Origin: Reticulitermes lucifugus
Taxonomy: Eukaryota; Arthropoda; Insecta; Blattodea; Rhinotermitidae
Direction: 5' to 3'
NCBI GenBank assembly: GCA_026260175.1
Contig: JAKCWW010000786.1
Location: 28,235-92,234 of the forward strand
Length of the DNA: 64,000 nucleotides
In this document: positions 25,601 through 39,200 of the stretch, in pieces
How the letters are laid out: every line of letters starts with the position of its first letter
Numbering within the stretch: position 1 is the first letter of the stretch
Translations under genes and position numbers: made by a program
Notes under the pieces: generated by a model
Database searches by the model: none
The model's input: only the letters and a program-made list of their open reading frames with translations
Told to the model about the DNA's origin: nothing

Positions 25601-28600
25601 ATTCCCATGAACACAGAGCACTCTTCTCAGCATGTTTCAGAGTCACAGTCTGGGAAGGAGATACAGGATTTCAATGACCAGTGTCAAAATTTATTAGAAC
25701 TGAAGTATCGACCTTTTACACAAAATTTAATGCATAGTGTAAATGATGATGTTCCCAGTGACTTGGGAGATACCCAAGTTCAGCACTGGATTCCAGATTC
25801 TGTAAGTAAAAGCAGTAAAGTGCCAAATTCTGTAATGTGTGAAATGGAAAGGCCAACTGACATACTTGACACCAATTTGGTGAGGGAACAGTGTCATCTT
25901 GACTGTTCTGACAGCTATCAAGATTTAGGTGTTATGGTTGGACATGCAGGTGACAGCAACAGTGTATATATGAGTAAACCAAGAAGGCAAGAATTGTATT
26001 TACAGTGTTTGGTAGATGAAGATATTGATGAATATGGTCGCTCATCAAGCATAAAGAGTAGCGAAAATGTTGAAAAGTGTTCTGTGTCTAACAGTGACCA
26101 TCCTAGTGTGAAAGTGAAGAAACAAGGTGAGATTTGTCACATGGAAGTGAATATTACCAGCAGTGCACTACTTCCTAGTCAGAGAACAGGAGACAAAGCT
26201 GATACTGAACCACAGGAAATGCCATCTGTGTGTGGGGATTTTGAAGGTTAGGACATCTAATTTTGGAGTTCTATTATTTGGGTCTACAAACTAGAGAGTA
26301 TTTTATGTATGAAGATAGATAGAAATCATGTTTTGTTATTATCTTGTAGGTTCCTTAAAGTAAGTTAAAAAAGTGCTTGATTTCTTCACTGCATCTGCTT
26401 TACAGTGAAAGTTACCACTTTCACTTCCTGTTCTTTATTGTTAAGTATTGTATTTATCTGAATGTAAGATGACCCTGCATATCAGATGATTCCTGGCCCT
26501 CACATTCTCCAGTTTCCAGGAAGCTACCTAAGCAGAGCTTGTTTAACTTTGTGCACTATTATGAGGCATTCCCCATTTCTCAGGTGATGAATGAGGACCA
26601 AGTTCTCATCTTATATCCAAGTAATTATGGTATTTCAAAACAGCTGAACATTCCTGCTTCCTCTACCAGTCCCTTTCAAAAAGTAACTGCATTGGATTTT
26701 ATTTATGTGGAAAGTCCATTTTGTTGGGGACTGTGTTTAATTCCTTACATTTAACAAAGATTTATTTCAGAAGCATACTCGAGCATTTGCCTGCGTTTTT
26801 ATGGTATATTGGCCATATGCTTTATGAGTGTATAGGATCTTATTCAAAGCTCTTTTAAGAGACACGACATTTTTCACCTTATGTACACGGGTATTTTCGA
26901 TTAAAATGTCAAACTTAAATAGTAGGCAAACTGTTTGTAGAAAGATGGAAGGAGGTTACATCGGATTTAGACTGAAAATCGCATATCTTTCTTTTTACAG
27001 TGGTTTTATTTGTGGTGTTAATTTAATTTTGAGATGTGAAATAACAGGAAATAAAGACCCAATCCAAAGAACTTCCATAGGTGTTCTTTACAGGTGCAGA
27101 ATTTTTATGTCAGTATAGCATAGTTCAAAGTGAGTCACTAAACAGGTAAACATCAGTCCACTTTATTGTTTATTTTATTGAGGAGATAGTTGATGTTTAG
27201 CTTATAATTTCATTACTTTTTGTTTTTTGGTACTGAGAAAATTTGCTAAAAAATTAATCACTGTACAAGAATGTGCATGAAAAACATACACCTAATTCTC
27301 CAATATCAACATGTGGACAATGAATTTTCAGACAGGGCTGTGTTGTATGAACCAAAAACAGGACATTCAGTGCTAGTTCAGATTTCTTCCATTTTAGCTG
27401 ACCTGTCTCAAAAAGTGAAGCTGGTTCTCCATAGCGAGAGGTTAGTGACTAACCACCTGAGCCATGGCATAGCCCAAGTAGTGTGCAGTGTGCATCATTT
27501 TTAATACTGTCATTTTCTGTAAAGTGATCCTAAATGATCTCAAGGCATTAAGAAATAATGCACAATTATAAACTGTAGAGATCAATAGAGACTGTGAAAT
27601 CGTACATTGTGAACTGAAATTGGATGTTCTATTTGTTTGAATTTGTGTTATTTAAACCAGAGTATTAAGGTACTGGATGCTAAATGATTATCACCTTGAT
27701 GCTTTTTGATATCAGAGCATAAAAACTGGGATCTGATGTTTTGAATTTTGGGTACATTAATGCAAATTAATTTCTAACTAACTTCTTATTCTGTTATAGG
27801 AAATGGTAATGTTTCACACAACATGTGCAATGGCAGGAAATCAGAGGAAAGTGGCAAATCTGTGGACCTATATACTGAAAGGTCTGTAACTGTACCAGAC
27901 AACGGGACAGAAATATCACCACTGAATACACATTTGGAAAGCCCAGAACAATGTCAACAGTTCGTCCACATTCCAGCAGAATCAGCACAGTCACTTGCAA
28001 CTGATTCAACTGTACACTCCAATTTAACGCTTGGAAATGTGGAACATGATGTAGTTGAGAAAAGTAGTACACCTTCTGTGCTGGATCACATAAGTGTGTT
28101 GCCTTCACCTACATCTGTGGCACCTCAAAACCATGACCTGAATGTCTCCACTGTTGAGCCTTTAGGGAGCTCAACTTATGATGACATTATTACCATACTT
28201 AAGGTCTTGGAGCAAGAAGAAACATGTTCTTGTAAGTTCTAAGCTGTGTGTAATTATTTTAACAAGAATGAATTATAGAAAGTACAATGCAATGGAAATA
28301 CAGGGACAGAAATATTTGTTACAAGGTGGAAGTCAAGAGGTGGGCATGTTTCAAAGAACTCTCATGGTTCTCAAAAATGTATTTCCTAAAACTAAATTTT
28401 AAGATAGCGACTGACAAAAACCTGTCAGAAGTTTTGTAAATTGTGTTTTGATATGTAATGATCTGAACTTTGCAAATGAGACTCCTTTCTAGTTACTTTT
28501 ATTGTTTTCAAATCCTGTCAGATACTGACCTCCTTTGAGTTCATGTATTTAACAAACTATTCAATTTTGGATGGAAACTGTTATGTAAATATCCTCCTGG

Positions 28601-30221
28601 GAGACAAAGATATTGATGGGAATTTAATGTTACAGTGGATCTTATGAACAAGACTGAAATGGGTGAGAATAAGGAATAGTAGAAATGGCAACTAACATTG
28701 TGGCTTCATAATAACAGGAAACTTATTGAGCAGCTAAGTAACTACCATCTGACCAAGGCTGTGTATGTCACCATAACTGACTGAAATTGTGGAGACAATA
28801 CACATTTCAGTTACTTACATGGATTTATATAAATATTTTTACTGTTACTTCACGTTTTGTTTAAAGGAAATGTGTTTACAGAGAATAGTGTCAATTAACG
28901 GGGTGAAAAGTATAATAAAAAGTATACAGAGAGAAAAACTGTAAATGAATCTTCCATGGCTGTGGAATTGGACTTATTTAATATGGTCTGAATTTTATCT
29001 TTAGTTTGCATAGTAAGTTTTGTCCCACTATTTAATACACATGTGTACAGTGAAAAAAATGATTTTACAATCTTTTCACTAGAGCACCCTGCCTTCTTAT
29101 GTTAATTTCTCTTGTTTTAATAGAGATGTCTTTGTTTAATTTCAGTGCCAAAATTGGATCACTTAAAATTGTCTCCTGATACTGAAATTTCATGCAGTGA
29201 GTCATTTCTAAACACAGATATTTCAAATAACACACTGAATATTTCAGTCACTGATGGGAAACTGCGGTGAGATATTTATAAATTTGTCAAGTAATTGTAT
29301 TGGTATAAATCCTGAATGTCATACTTGTGTGTCTGTATTTATGTTTATGTACATCTTAGTCTTTTTAAGACTGTTCATTTCTTCATTTCTCTAGTGATAT
29401 TTTGACCTTTCTTGATGAAGCAGAACACTGTTGCAATACAACTTCAGAATCTGCAAAGACTCAATTTCAAGCTGTGAAGGACACAACACAAAATAATGAG
29501 CTTAAGTTTACAGCAGTGCCCAGGTTGGTGAATTTGTTTATATTAATTAAGTTCTAGTGGTATATTTATGATTGTGATACCATTTATGTGTAAGTCATAA
29601 AATGAAAGCAATGAGTACTAAAATGTAGTACTATTATACCAGTTTGTAGCCCACTTTTCTCTCTTAAGGAAAGAGGGTGGCCTTGTAAGATCAATTTTGT
29701 GTGTGTGCCCATGCTTTTCAGCTTTTGAACCAATTTGACCAGTTTCACAAAATGTGCTATGAATATTATGCCATTGGAAGCCACCATCATGTTATAAGTT
29801 TCAATTCAGTACAATTCTTAAAAGCAATTTCATGGACACATTAACTTTTGATATGTGAGAGACACTAATAGGACCCTAAAGTGATGTATGGTAACAAGTC
29901 TTTAAAAATGTAAAACTTATTTGTTAAGGTCATTTTTTGTGGTAAGTAAAACAATCATACAGCAGCTGAATGAAGTCTGTATTGAACTTTCATTTGTTGG
30001 CAATAACTAATGAACTCTTGGAGTTAGGCATGTGAAATTTGATATGGAAATAGAATGTAAACCTACCTATAAATTCTGTAATCAACAATTACGCATGTGG
30101 CAATAGTATGAAACATGGAAGATATATTCCAGCTAATTTAATGTGGATAGAATCCATATTGCCATAAGTTTGGATTGTTCTGAAGATCAATAGTAGTTGT
30201 TTACTGCTGCTGCTGCTACTG

Positions 30222-30258
<37 letters not shown>

Positions 30259-33200
30259 CACTGCCACCACCACCACCACCACAACCAGGGACAGACTCTG
30301 TGCGTATATGGGTGTTGGATGCATGCACCTTGCATCTGACAGTGACTGTATGTGTTGTTTCTAGAGTGGAGGAACTACTCAACTTAAGTACAGTAGACTT
30401 GGCTCATGAAGTCCTTACACTTCACCTCCAACTTGAGGAGAAAAGTAAGAGCATCAATTTATTGCAACGGACATTGAATCAACAGCGAGAACTTGCAGTC
30501 CGCAATGCAAGGAATGCTGCCCATGACATAAAGAAGAGACTGCGTGAGCAGAAAGACGAATATGAATCCGCTGTTGCCCGGCACCAAAAGTTCATTGATC
30601 AGGTGACTGATGTATATGAAATTTATTGTCACATTTAACCTATTAAAGGCAGTGGTGCATCTTAGCAGGTCAGAGTTCACAGAAAGGGTTTATGTTACAC
30701 TCTCTTGCCATAACAATTGTGCCATTTTGTTCATATTTTATGATTTTTTTTGGGGGGGGGGGGAAGAATAACACGTGTGTCTAATGACATACACTGTAAG
30801 AGGTCCATGTAGCAATCTGCTTTTGCACAGAAAACTCACTTTGATATTATATAACCAATGTTTGTAGTTTACAATGAATATGTAACTACAAACAATTTTT
30901 TTAACTGTCCCTTAAAATGGTTCATTATTATCACTTTGTTAATGATACAGTAGGTTGGGATGAAACATTCCATGCACCTTGCATATGATATATAACATCA
31001 TATCTACAGCAACAAATTTGAACATATTTTGGCTACATTTGGAACTGTGTACCAGTTCAAAGTCTGAATCAGTAGACAGTGCTGCTTTGAACCCAAAAAT
31101 TATGATGTAAGATTGTGTAACTTTATTTTATGTGTACCAAATTTCACAATATCTTCATACATGGTAAAAAAGTAGGATCCCAAGGTAGTGTAGGAGTGTA
31201 TGTTTTTGTACCTTTTACCGTAATTTTTGATAATTGATCTTGCCTAAAGGTGACCAGGAAGGATTGAAATGTATAGAAATTTTTTATAGTTGAATAAAAA
31301 AATGGTGCTGACAGAGAGAGTTATAGCATTTATTGTATAAGCCAGTCGTCTATTATTTTGAAATATTACGTTTGCCTCACACACTTGTGTAAGGTCCATT
31401 GGTGGACATTTATGAATATGGAGTTGAACTGTTAGATTCCATAAAAATGAGGAATTGGTTTAATTTGTTTAAGACATTGTATCACTGAGTTATTTCACTC
31501 TTTATTTTATGGTATTGAAAAACTGTTATTTGAATTCTTCATTTAATTCAGTTGATAGCTGATAAAAAGAGTCTGAGTGATAAGTGTGAAAGTCTGGTCT
31601 TGGAACTGAAGAAATCTGAAGAACATCACATAAACGCTTTGAAAGCAGTGGAACATCGCCATTCTGTAGAGTTACAGAGAGTGCGGGAAATGCATGCAGC
31701 TGCTGAGAAGCTCCGCAGAGAAAGATGGATTGATAATAAAACAAAGAAGATTAAGGTAGCATGCAACATATTTGTTTTCACTGTTGAAGGTCTGCATGTG
31801 TATATATTTTGTTGAGATGATACACTAAAATAAAAAAAGTGAAAACTTTTTACTGTGTCACTTCACAATTGAGTTACAGGAAGAGACCTCATGGATGGTA
31901 GTTTTTTGACCTTTTTAACTGTAGGATGAAAATAAATTCATGCACAAGCTGTACTGTGATTCCTTTTAACAAATAAGTTGAAAATGTTTTACAACCTATG
32001 TTCTGAGATGTTTAATTTTTCAGAATCACTTTGTTGTAAAATGGCGCAACACACTTCTCAGCAATGTTGTTACAATGTTAGTGTTATTAAGTGTACTCAG
32101 GGCTTGGTTGTGGTCAGATGCTCGTGGAATATACACGCGCCAACTGCTGTGACGTGCTTTCAACCCTTGGTGCCTGTAGTAGTCAAGCTGGTACTACTGC
32201 ATGGGAAGACATGCTACTTTATCCTGGTTGATGTCATCCAGACATTAATGTGTCTTGATAATTAGAGCAGCATCTGTGGGTCAGGAAATATAACACCTGT
32301 AGCAGTTGTGCTTGAAGGTCACCCATGGACTGTATGGACACCAGCCAATGAAGATACCATAATTGCAGCAGTGGAACGAGAGCCACTGAGGGGCTGCCAT
32401 GATATTGCATAAGAAATGGGGTTATGCCAACTGGTGATGATTGAAATACTCCATGATGATTAATTGCATCCATACCACTACTCACAGTGTGCATGTCGGT
32501 TCCCAGATTATTGTGCACTACGGATGCAATTTTGTGAATGGCTGCAATATCAACATGCTGTTGATGATCTCTTTTTTATGCACCACTCTATGGATGGACA
32601 AAATGTATTTAATGTGTGAGGTCATGTTTAACACCCAGCAGAGACACGTCTGGTCACAGTATAATCCTTGTATTATCTGTGACTCTGGGTATGAAGTGTT
32701 CTTCACCGTAATGGTTGGGCTGGTATTGTTGGGGACATTGTCATGGGTCTATATCTACTACCCAGCAGACTGACTGGTCATTGTTATCATAATTTTCTGG
32801 AAACTGCTTCTAGCTGTGAAGCAGATGTAGTTTCAGCATGACAGAGCTCCAGCACGATATGGAAAAGATGTCTGTCAGTAGTTGAAAGTGACATCCAAGA
32901 AGGTGGACTGGACATGGAGGGCTGGTTGCATGGCCTCCTCAGTTGCTAGACTTAAATCAGATGGATTATTTCCTGTCAGAACACCTAAAGGGGTATGTTT
33001 ATGCAGTCCATCCCAGGACTATGGAAGATCTCATGGAAGACTTCAGGTATCTGTGACAACAGCTGATGCCAGTGAATTAAGGCTTGTTCAAGGCTTGTTC
33101 ATATGACCTGAAATGGTTGGAGGCTACTTCAAGCATCTGTTGTAACTGTGAGGTACCCATGGTTTAATTGTTTGATGATATCTGATGCCATTTCAAGGTA

Positions 33201-36200
33201 ATGAGTAGTTCAAAAACTATACACCTTAGGAAATACACTGTATAATATTTTAAACTATTTTTAAGAAGAAATCACAGTATGAGAGCTTGTGTGAAAATTT
33301 TGCTTCATTCTGTATTTTGTACCATGCAAGCTGAGTTTGTTTTTAGATGTACTCGCTCACTGAGCTATGTTATGAATCAGTGGCTTCTACTTACAGAGAT
33401 CCAGTAGTCTTGTGTATGGGTGCTATGCTGTTGTCTTCACTCAATTCAAAATGCCCCATATCTTACATAAAGACAAATATGAACACATAAGAAATTTGCC
33501 ACCATTAATATCTTTTACTGTTTTTGTGTTGGTTATAAGTACTTGTTTAGGTAAAAGGAAAATTTGTCCCTGTCCATGCCATGAAGGCATATAGGGCGAG
33601 TAGGTGTATAGTTCCACCATTCTTAACCTTGGCACTAGATGGAGGTGAGTGATCAACTTCACAACCTGGTTGCTTCATGCTTGGGAAGGAACCCTATTTC
33701 CACTTGAATAGGAGGCTGGGTGGGCTCCAGAACCAGTCTGGATGGTTTTGGAAATAAAAAAATATCTTGTCTCTGCCGGGATTCGAACCCCAGACAGTCC
33801 AGCTCGTAACAGATCACTATACTGATTGTTATCCCAGCTCCCATACAAGTCTTAGGTATGTTCACAAATTAACGATGTTGCAACCACTACAAGGCTATGA
33901 GGCTTCGAATGAATTTAGAGGATGACCGTAGTGTATTTCAAAGTATCCTGGCATTTGAAAGAACTGGATAGCATATTAGTGGTAAGACAATTTGGTTGTC
34001 GGCGGCTGTGTGACTTATCAGCACTTGATGCATGTTCAAGGCTAGCCTGATTGATTTTTTTCTCTGCAGCATACAGATATATTGGCATGTGTATTAACAA
34101 ATGAAGTCATTTATCTTAGAAATAACATGTGAATGTTACAGGCAAAGTTATCACTGTGCATAATACCACACTATATAGATATATAAGGGGGTGGAGGTGA
34201 AACTGTATGCATGTTTAATAATTTCTTCGAATAAAGGCACATACACATGGAAAGGAGTTCATCCAACGGACACATGAACACACTAAGTTTCAACACTGTA
34301 CAATAGTTTCATGCAATCATTTGTGTGCACATGTATGTGTGCATGCATGCACATGTAAGAGAAGCAGACAGATCAGTATAGCTTTATTAAAATGTCCTTA
34401 ATTTCTTATCTTCCATTAAACTGTTGCTTTCAAATAGGAGATGCTCCAATCCTATATAAATGTATGGTTATTTCTGTCTTGAATTAAAAAAAATAATATG
34501 ACAACACGAAGTATGAGAATTCTTTCTGATGTGGTGAAACAGATTCATTCATTCATTCATTCATTAGCATTCATCGATCCATTCTGGTGCATAACCATTG
34601 GACATGGAAATTGTCAGTAGATTACATTAACATATTACATAAAATTTGTCTTAACATAAGATAAATAACAATTAAAATATATATAAAAGAACTGATGAAT
34701 GTAAACTGAAATACAAACTGTAATTACTGGGAAAGACCAAGATCAAATTTATTATTCCTATCAATATACTCTTCAACAGAATAAAAAGAGTTTTCCATAA
34801 GAAACTTTCTCAATTCATGTTTAAATTTATTAACGTTATGTGCAACTTTCTTGATATTGATGGGTAAGGAGTTGAATAATGTAATACCAGAATAATAAAC
34901 TCCTTTTTGAACTTTAGTTAAACTTACTGAAGGAACATGAAAATCCAATTTTCGGCAGGTATTTATTTTATGCAATTCAACATTTATTGTAAATATATTC
35001 TTATGCTTTACAACAAACATGAGAGTTGAAAAAATATATTGAGAGTAAAAAGTTAAAATTCCAAGTTTNCTAAACATTTCCCTACAAGAATCCTTTGCTT
35101 TAGCTTTCATGATAATTCTTACAATTCGTTTCTGAGTTATAAAAATAGATCTGCTATGTGACAAATTACCCCAGTACATGATACCATAATTTAATACTGA
35201 CTGAACATAAGAAAAGTAGATCTGTTTTATAATTTTCAATTCTAATACAGGTCTGAGGGAACGAATCATGTAACCTAACAAATTTAACTTTGAATTTATA
35301 TAATCAATATGTTCTTTCCATGTTAATGAAGATCCTATTATGATACCTAAAAACTTAATGGAGTTAGTGAAGTTAATTTTATAATCATTAGATTCAATGG
35401 CATCCAAAGTTCGATAAATAATATTTGAAGAAAACTGCATAAAGTTAGTCTTATTATAATTTAATAGCATTATATTTGAATTAAACCATTTTTGTGTAAT
35501 TTCCAGAACAACTTTAACATCTTGGTTCATTTTCATTAAATTAGAATTTGATATTATAAAGCTAGTATCATCTGCAAAAAGTATCGGCAAGGCATTACTT
35601 TTTTACTAACTGAGGTAAATCATTTATATAAAATAATAACAACAGAGGTCCAAGAATTGACCCCTGTGGCACCCCATGTTTAACTAATTCCCAGGCTGAA
35701 ATATAATTTGAAGCATGTGACGACTTAATTGTTACTCTTTGATACCTATTACTTAAATAAGATTTAATTAATTCACCAGTTCTACCTACAATGCCATAGA
35801 TGAACTTTTAACACTGAAGTTGGTAGAGAAACAGAAACTAGTCTATTATGTTTCATCTTATTAATTCAATAAAGTGATTAGAACAGAAATTTTGAAATAA
35901 AATGTAACTAATACCACTTTTATTTTGTGTAACCTTGCACACATTATGTGACTCACATTTTTTGAATCTGTGGTTGGAATACTGCATGAGTTTTGCATAC
36001 ATTCTTTGAAAAGAGTGCATATAATGATGACACAATGGGTGTGTTGTCTGTCTGTCAGTCAGCATGTTTCACCTCCAGAACTACTGAATGGATTGCAATG
36101 AAATTTGTTATTGAAGGTCTACAATAAAAGTTGTTAGTCATGGTTAATGCAGTTTGTATCAGTTCAATATAACCTCCATTTTACACTAAGATGAAATTGA

Positions 36201-39200
36201 ACTTAATCATTGTCTTTTTTCAAAAAGACCTCATCATAAAAATTTGATGTGGCTTGTAAATATAAATCTTATTGGTTGTGTTTGAAGCATTTCTGGCTAT
36301 GGTGATTATTTAACAAACTAACAGAAGAATTACATTTTTGAAACTTGTTCTGTAGGAGATGACAGTCAAGGGCCTAGAGCCAGAACTTCAAAGGATGAAT
36401 ACAAGGCATCAGCAAGAGATATCAGACTTGAGGTTGTTACATAAGCAGGAACTGGATGAACTTGAATTACGGGCTGCTCGGAAAACAGCTCAACAGATGG
36501 AACAACTCAGAGACCTGCTCACTGCCGAAAAGGAAGAAGCACTAGCCAGAGAGAAAGACCTTCTCAGACAGAGGTAATGACAACATTCTGCCTCAGTCTT
36601 ATTGTGAGTCAGCCAGTATCATCCTGTGACCAATTGTAATATTATCCTCCCTTCTCCATCTGCCTCTTTCGCTTGCCTTCTGTCTACGTGGTTCCCAATC
36701 AATCATTTATGTACATCTCATCTTTCCTCGATATACATTATACATGCAGTCCATTGTGATACCTTTTAACTATGCTAACACCAGAGAAAGAAGTTTGTCA
36801 CTATGTTATTTGTTGCTATTATATACTTATGTCTTCTCTGTCACATCCAAATATTATTAGGACTTTGTTTTCAGACAGTGAACAAAATAACAGTTTTATA
36901 CAGGATGACCAAAGAGTCACCTTACCACCACCTAATCTACCATGTGGATCTGTATGTGCACACTGTGCCCATGCTATACTCTGAAACTCAAAAGTGGTTA
37001 TCACTTTCAGATGACCAAACCGTTTTCAACATAAGGTTATATAAATACATATATTATAACTTTATGTTGTGCATACCATGTAGATTTAGTGCTTATATTT
37101 ATTGTTATTATATATCAACAACCTTGATCACAGTGTCTGTCAGCAAGTGTTGTTTACGACAGATGCGTTTCGACATCTATACTGGCAACATCTTCGGTGC
37201 TGGCTTCACAGACTTAAGTTGTGTTTGTCTTGGGTTACATATCAGTTTGTACTGATTAGTTCAGTGTGCAGGTATATGAAGTGTAAGTACTAATGCAGCA
37301 ATAAACAAACAGGGGTTCATCTTATACCCAAGACTGTATTTTAAAAATGTAGAGGTAAAGGTCACCCCATGACATGCCTATGCAGGCACAGAGGGGAGGC
37401 AGAGGTGTAGTTACAACCCATTTGCAACCCAGCACTAGAGGGAGGTGGGTGGTCAGCACCACGCTCTGTCCTCTTTACCTCTGGCAAAGATCATGTACCC
37501 ATTGTACAGGAGGCTGGGTGGGCCTTGGGGCCAGTCTGGATGGCACAGAAAATCTTGCCCCCCCCCCCTCGGGATTCGATCCCCAGACCGCCCAGCCTGT
37601 AGCGAGTCACTATACCAGCTACGCTATCCTGGCTGCCCAAGACTGTTTTATGGTCAGATGAATACAGTAAGTGCATAGTGCACAACAAGTCAAACCATAT
37701 CATCTAGTTGGTGGATGGTGCATGTGCAAGTTTTGTTATCTATATTCTGCAGAATTGAGAAACAAGCAGAGCAAGAGCAACTGGAATGCCAAGCACAACA
37801 GCACAGGTTGTTAGCAGAAATTCATAGAGAAAAAGAAAGACTTGCAGAGGAAGAGACAAGAATGAACCAAGAATTGGAAGAAACTAAACAAAATTTATCT
37901 AGAGAAAGTGCTAAGGTTATAGAAAGATTGAAACAAGAGCATCAGGAGACAGTGGAAGCATGCACTAGGAGACATCAGGTTGGTGGGATTTTATAAGATA
38001 TAAGATGAGTCTTGGTATTTTAATTTGTAACTTAAAAACTTATGTCCTTCTGTTCTCTCTAAATATTTTCAAGCAATCTGATTTGGTATGAAATGCAATG
38101 ATCTTGTTTTTTATTGGCATGCTGGTTAATTATATACTCTAAAATATCATACATTTGCTAATTGGCTTAGAAAATAATGGGATGTTGGATTGATGGTAAT
38201 ATAGGACTTTACCTGTCACAGACTATTAATGTTTTGAATGTTACATGCTGTTATACTGGCACTGTGCTTAGAACACACATCTTCCTAAGTTCTACCATAG
38301 CATAGTTGAGGCAATGGGGCTTCCTTATCTGTGGATTTTGGTTAGATGGGTTGTGGCAGATAAAGTGCTGTGCAATGCCACCTATGGGAGAACTGATGAA
38401 GCTGATGTCATCATATGCTAGCCATAAAACTTTAGTCCGACACAAGCCATGAAGGTGGGAGGAAGAACCCAGCTGTTGGGGTTGCTATAGCACATGAAAC
38501 CATAGAAGATAATGGGTTAAATTATTGATTCATCATTTTCTAGGACAAACAAGTACAGTTACAAACCACAATGTTCAGGACACTGAATTTCAGACACCAT
38601 ACTGACACCATACTGACACCATACTTTTGAATGAAGACCAGTAATATTCACATTCATCAAAATAATTGGAGTCCTTTAGCACTGTCTTATTTGTAAACAA
38701 GATAAGTGGAGAAGACAATTATAACTATGTACTTGCACCTATATTTTGAGCCATACTGACTTGTTTACAATATAAAACACTAAGTCTCTTGTTCTGCCAT
38801 CCACAGAATGAAGTGAAATCTCTTAAAGAAGCTTTAGAAATGGAGAAAGAAGCTTGGATGCTGAGCTGTAAGAAATACCAAACAACACAAATCTCTGAAC
38901 GAGAATCAGAGATACGTAACCAGTGTAAAAGAGAGCGAGATAAGGAGATTGAACTTATAATAGAGAGGCTGGAAAGTGATGCAACAAAAAGCAGGGCAGA
39001 ACTGGATCAAGCCATGGACAACAGACTCAGGTAAAAGGGGGATGTGAAAGGAAAGAAAATTACTAGATCACACAAGTTCTTATATGTAGTAGTTGAGGAC
39101 AAATGCTTGCATCATGTGTTTTCAGACGATTAAAAGAGAAGTTTGATGCTGAAATCAGGGACTTGGAAGTGTCAGAGAAAGCAATAAAAAGCAAGTATAA

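Noticed and set aside
30089-30382. Minus-strand ORF with a long poly-Ser tract
   Set aside because: It is the translation of the (CTA)n/(CTG)n microsatellite on the opposite strand of a CEP131 intron.
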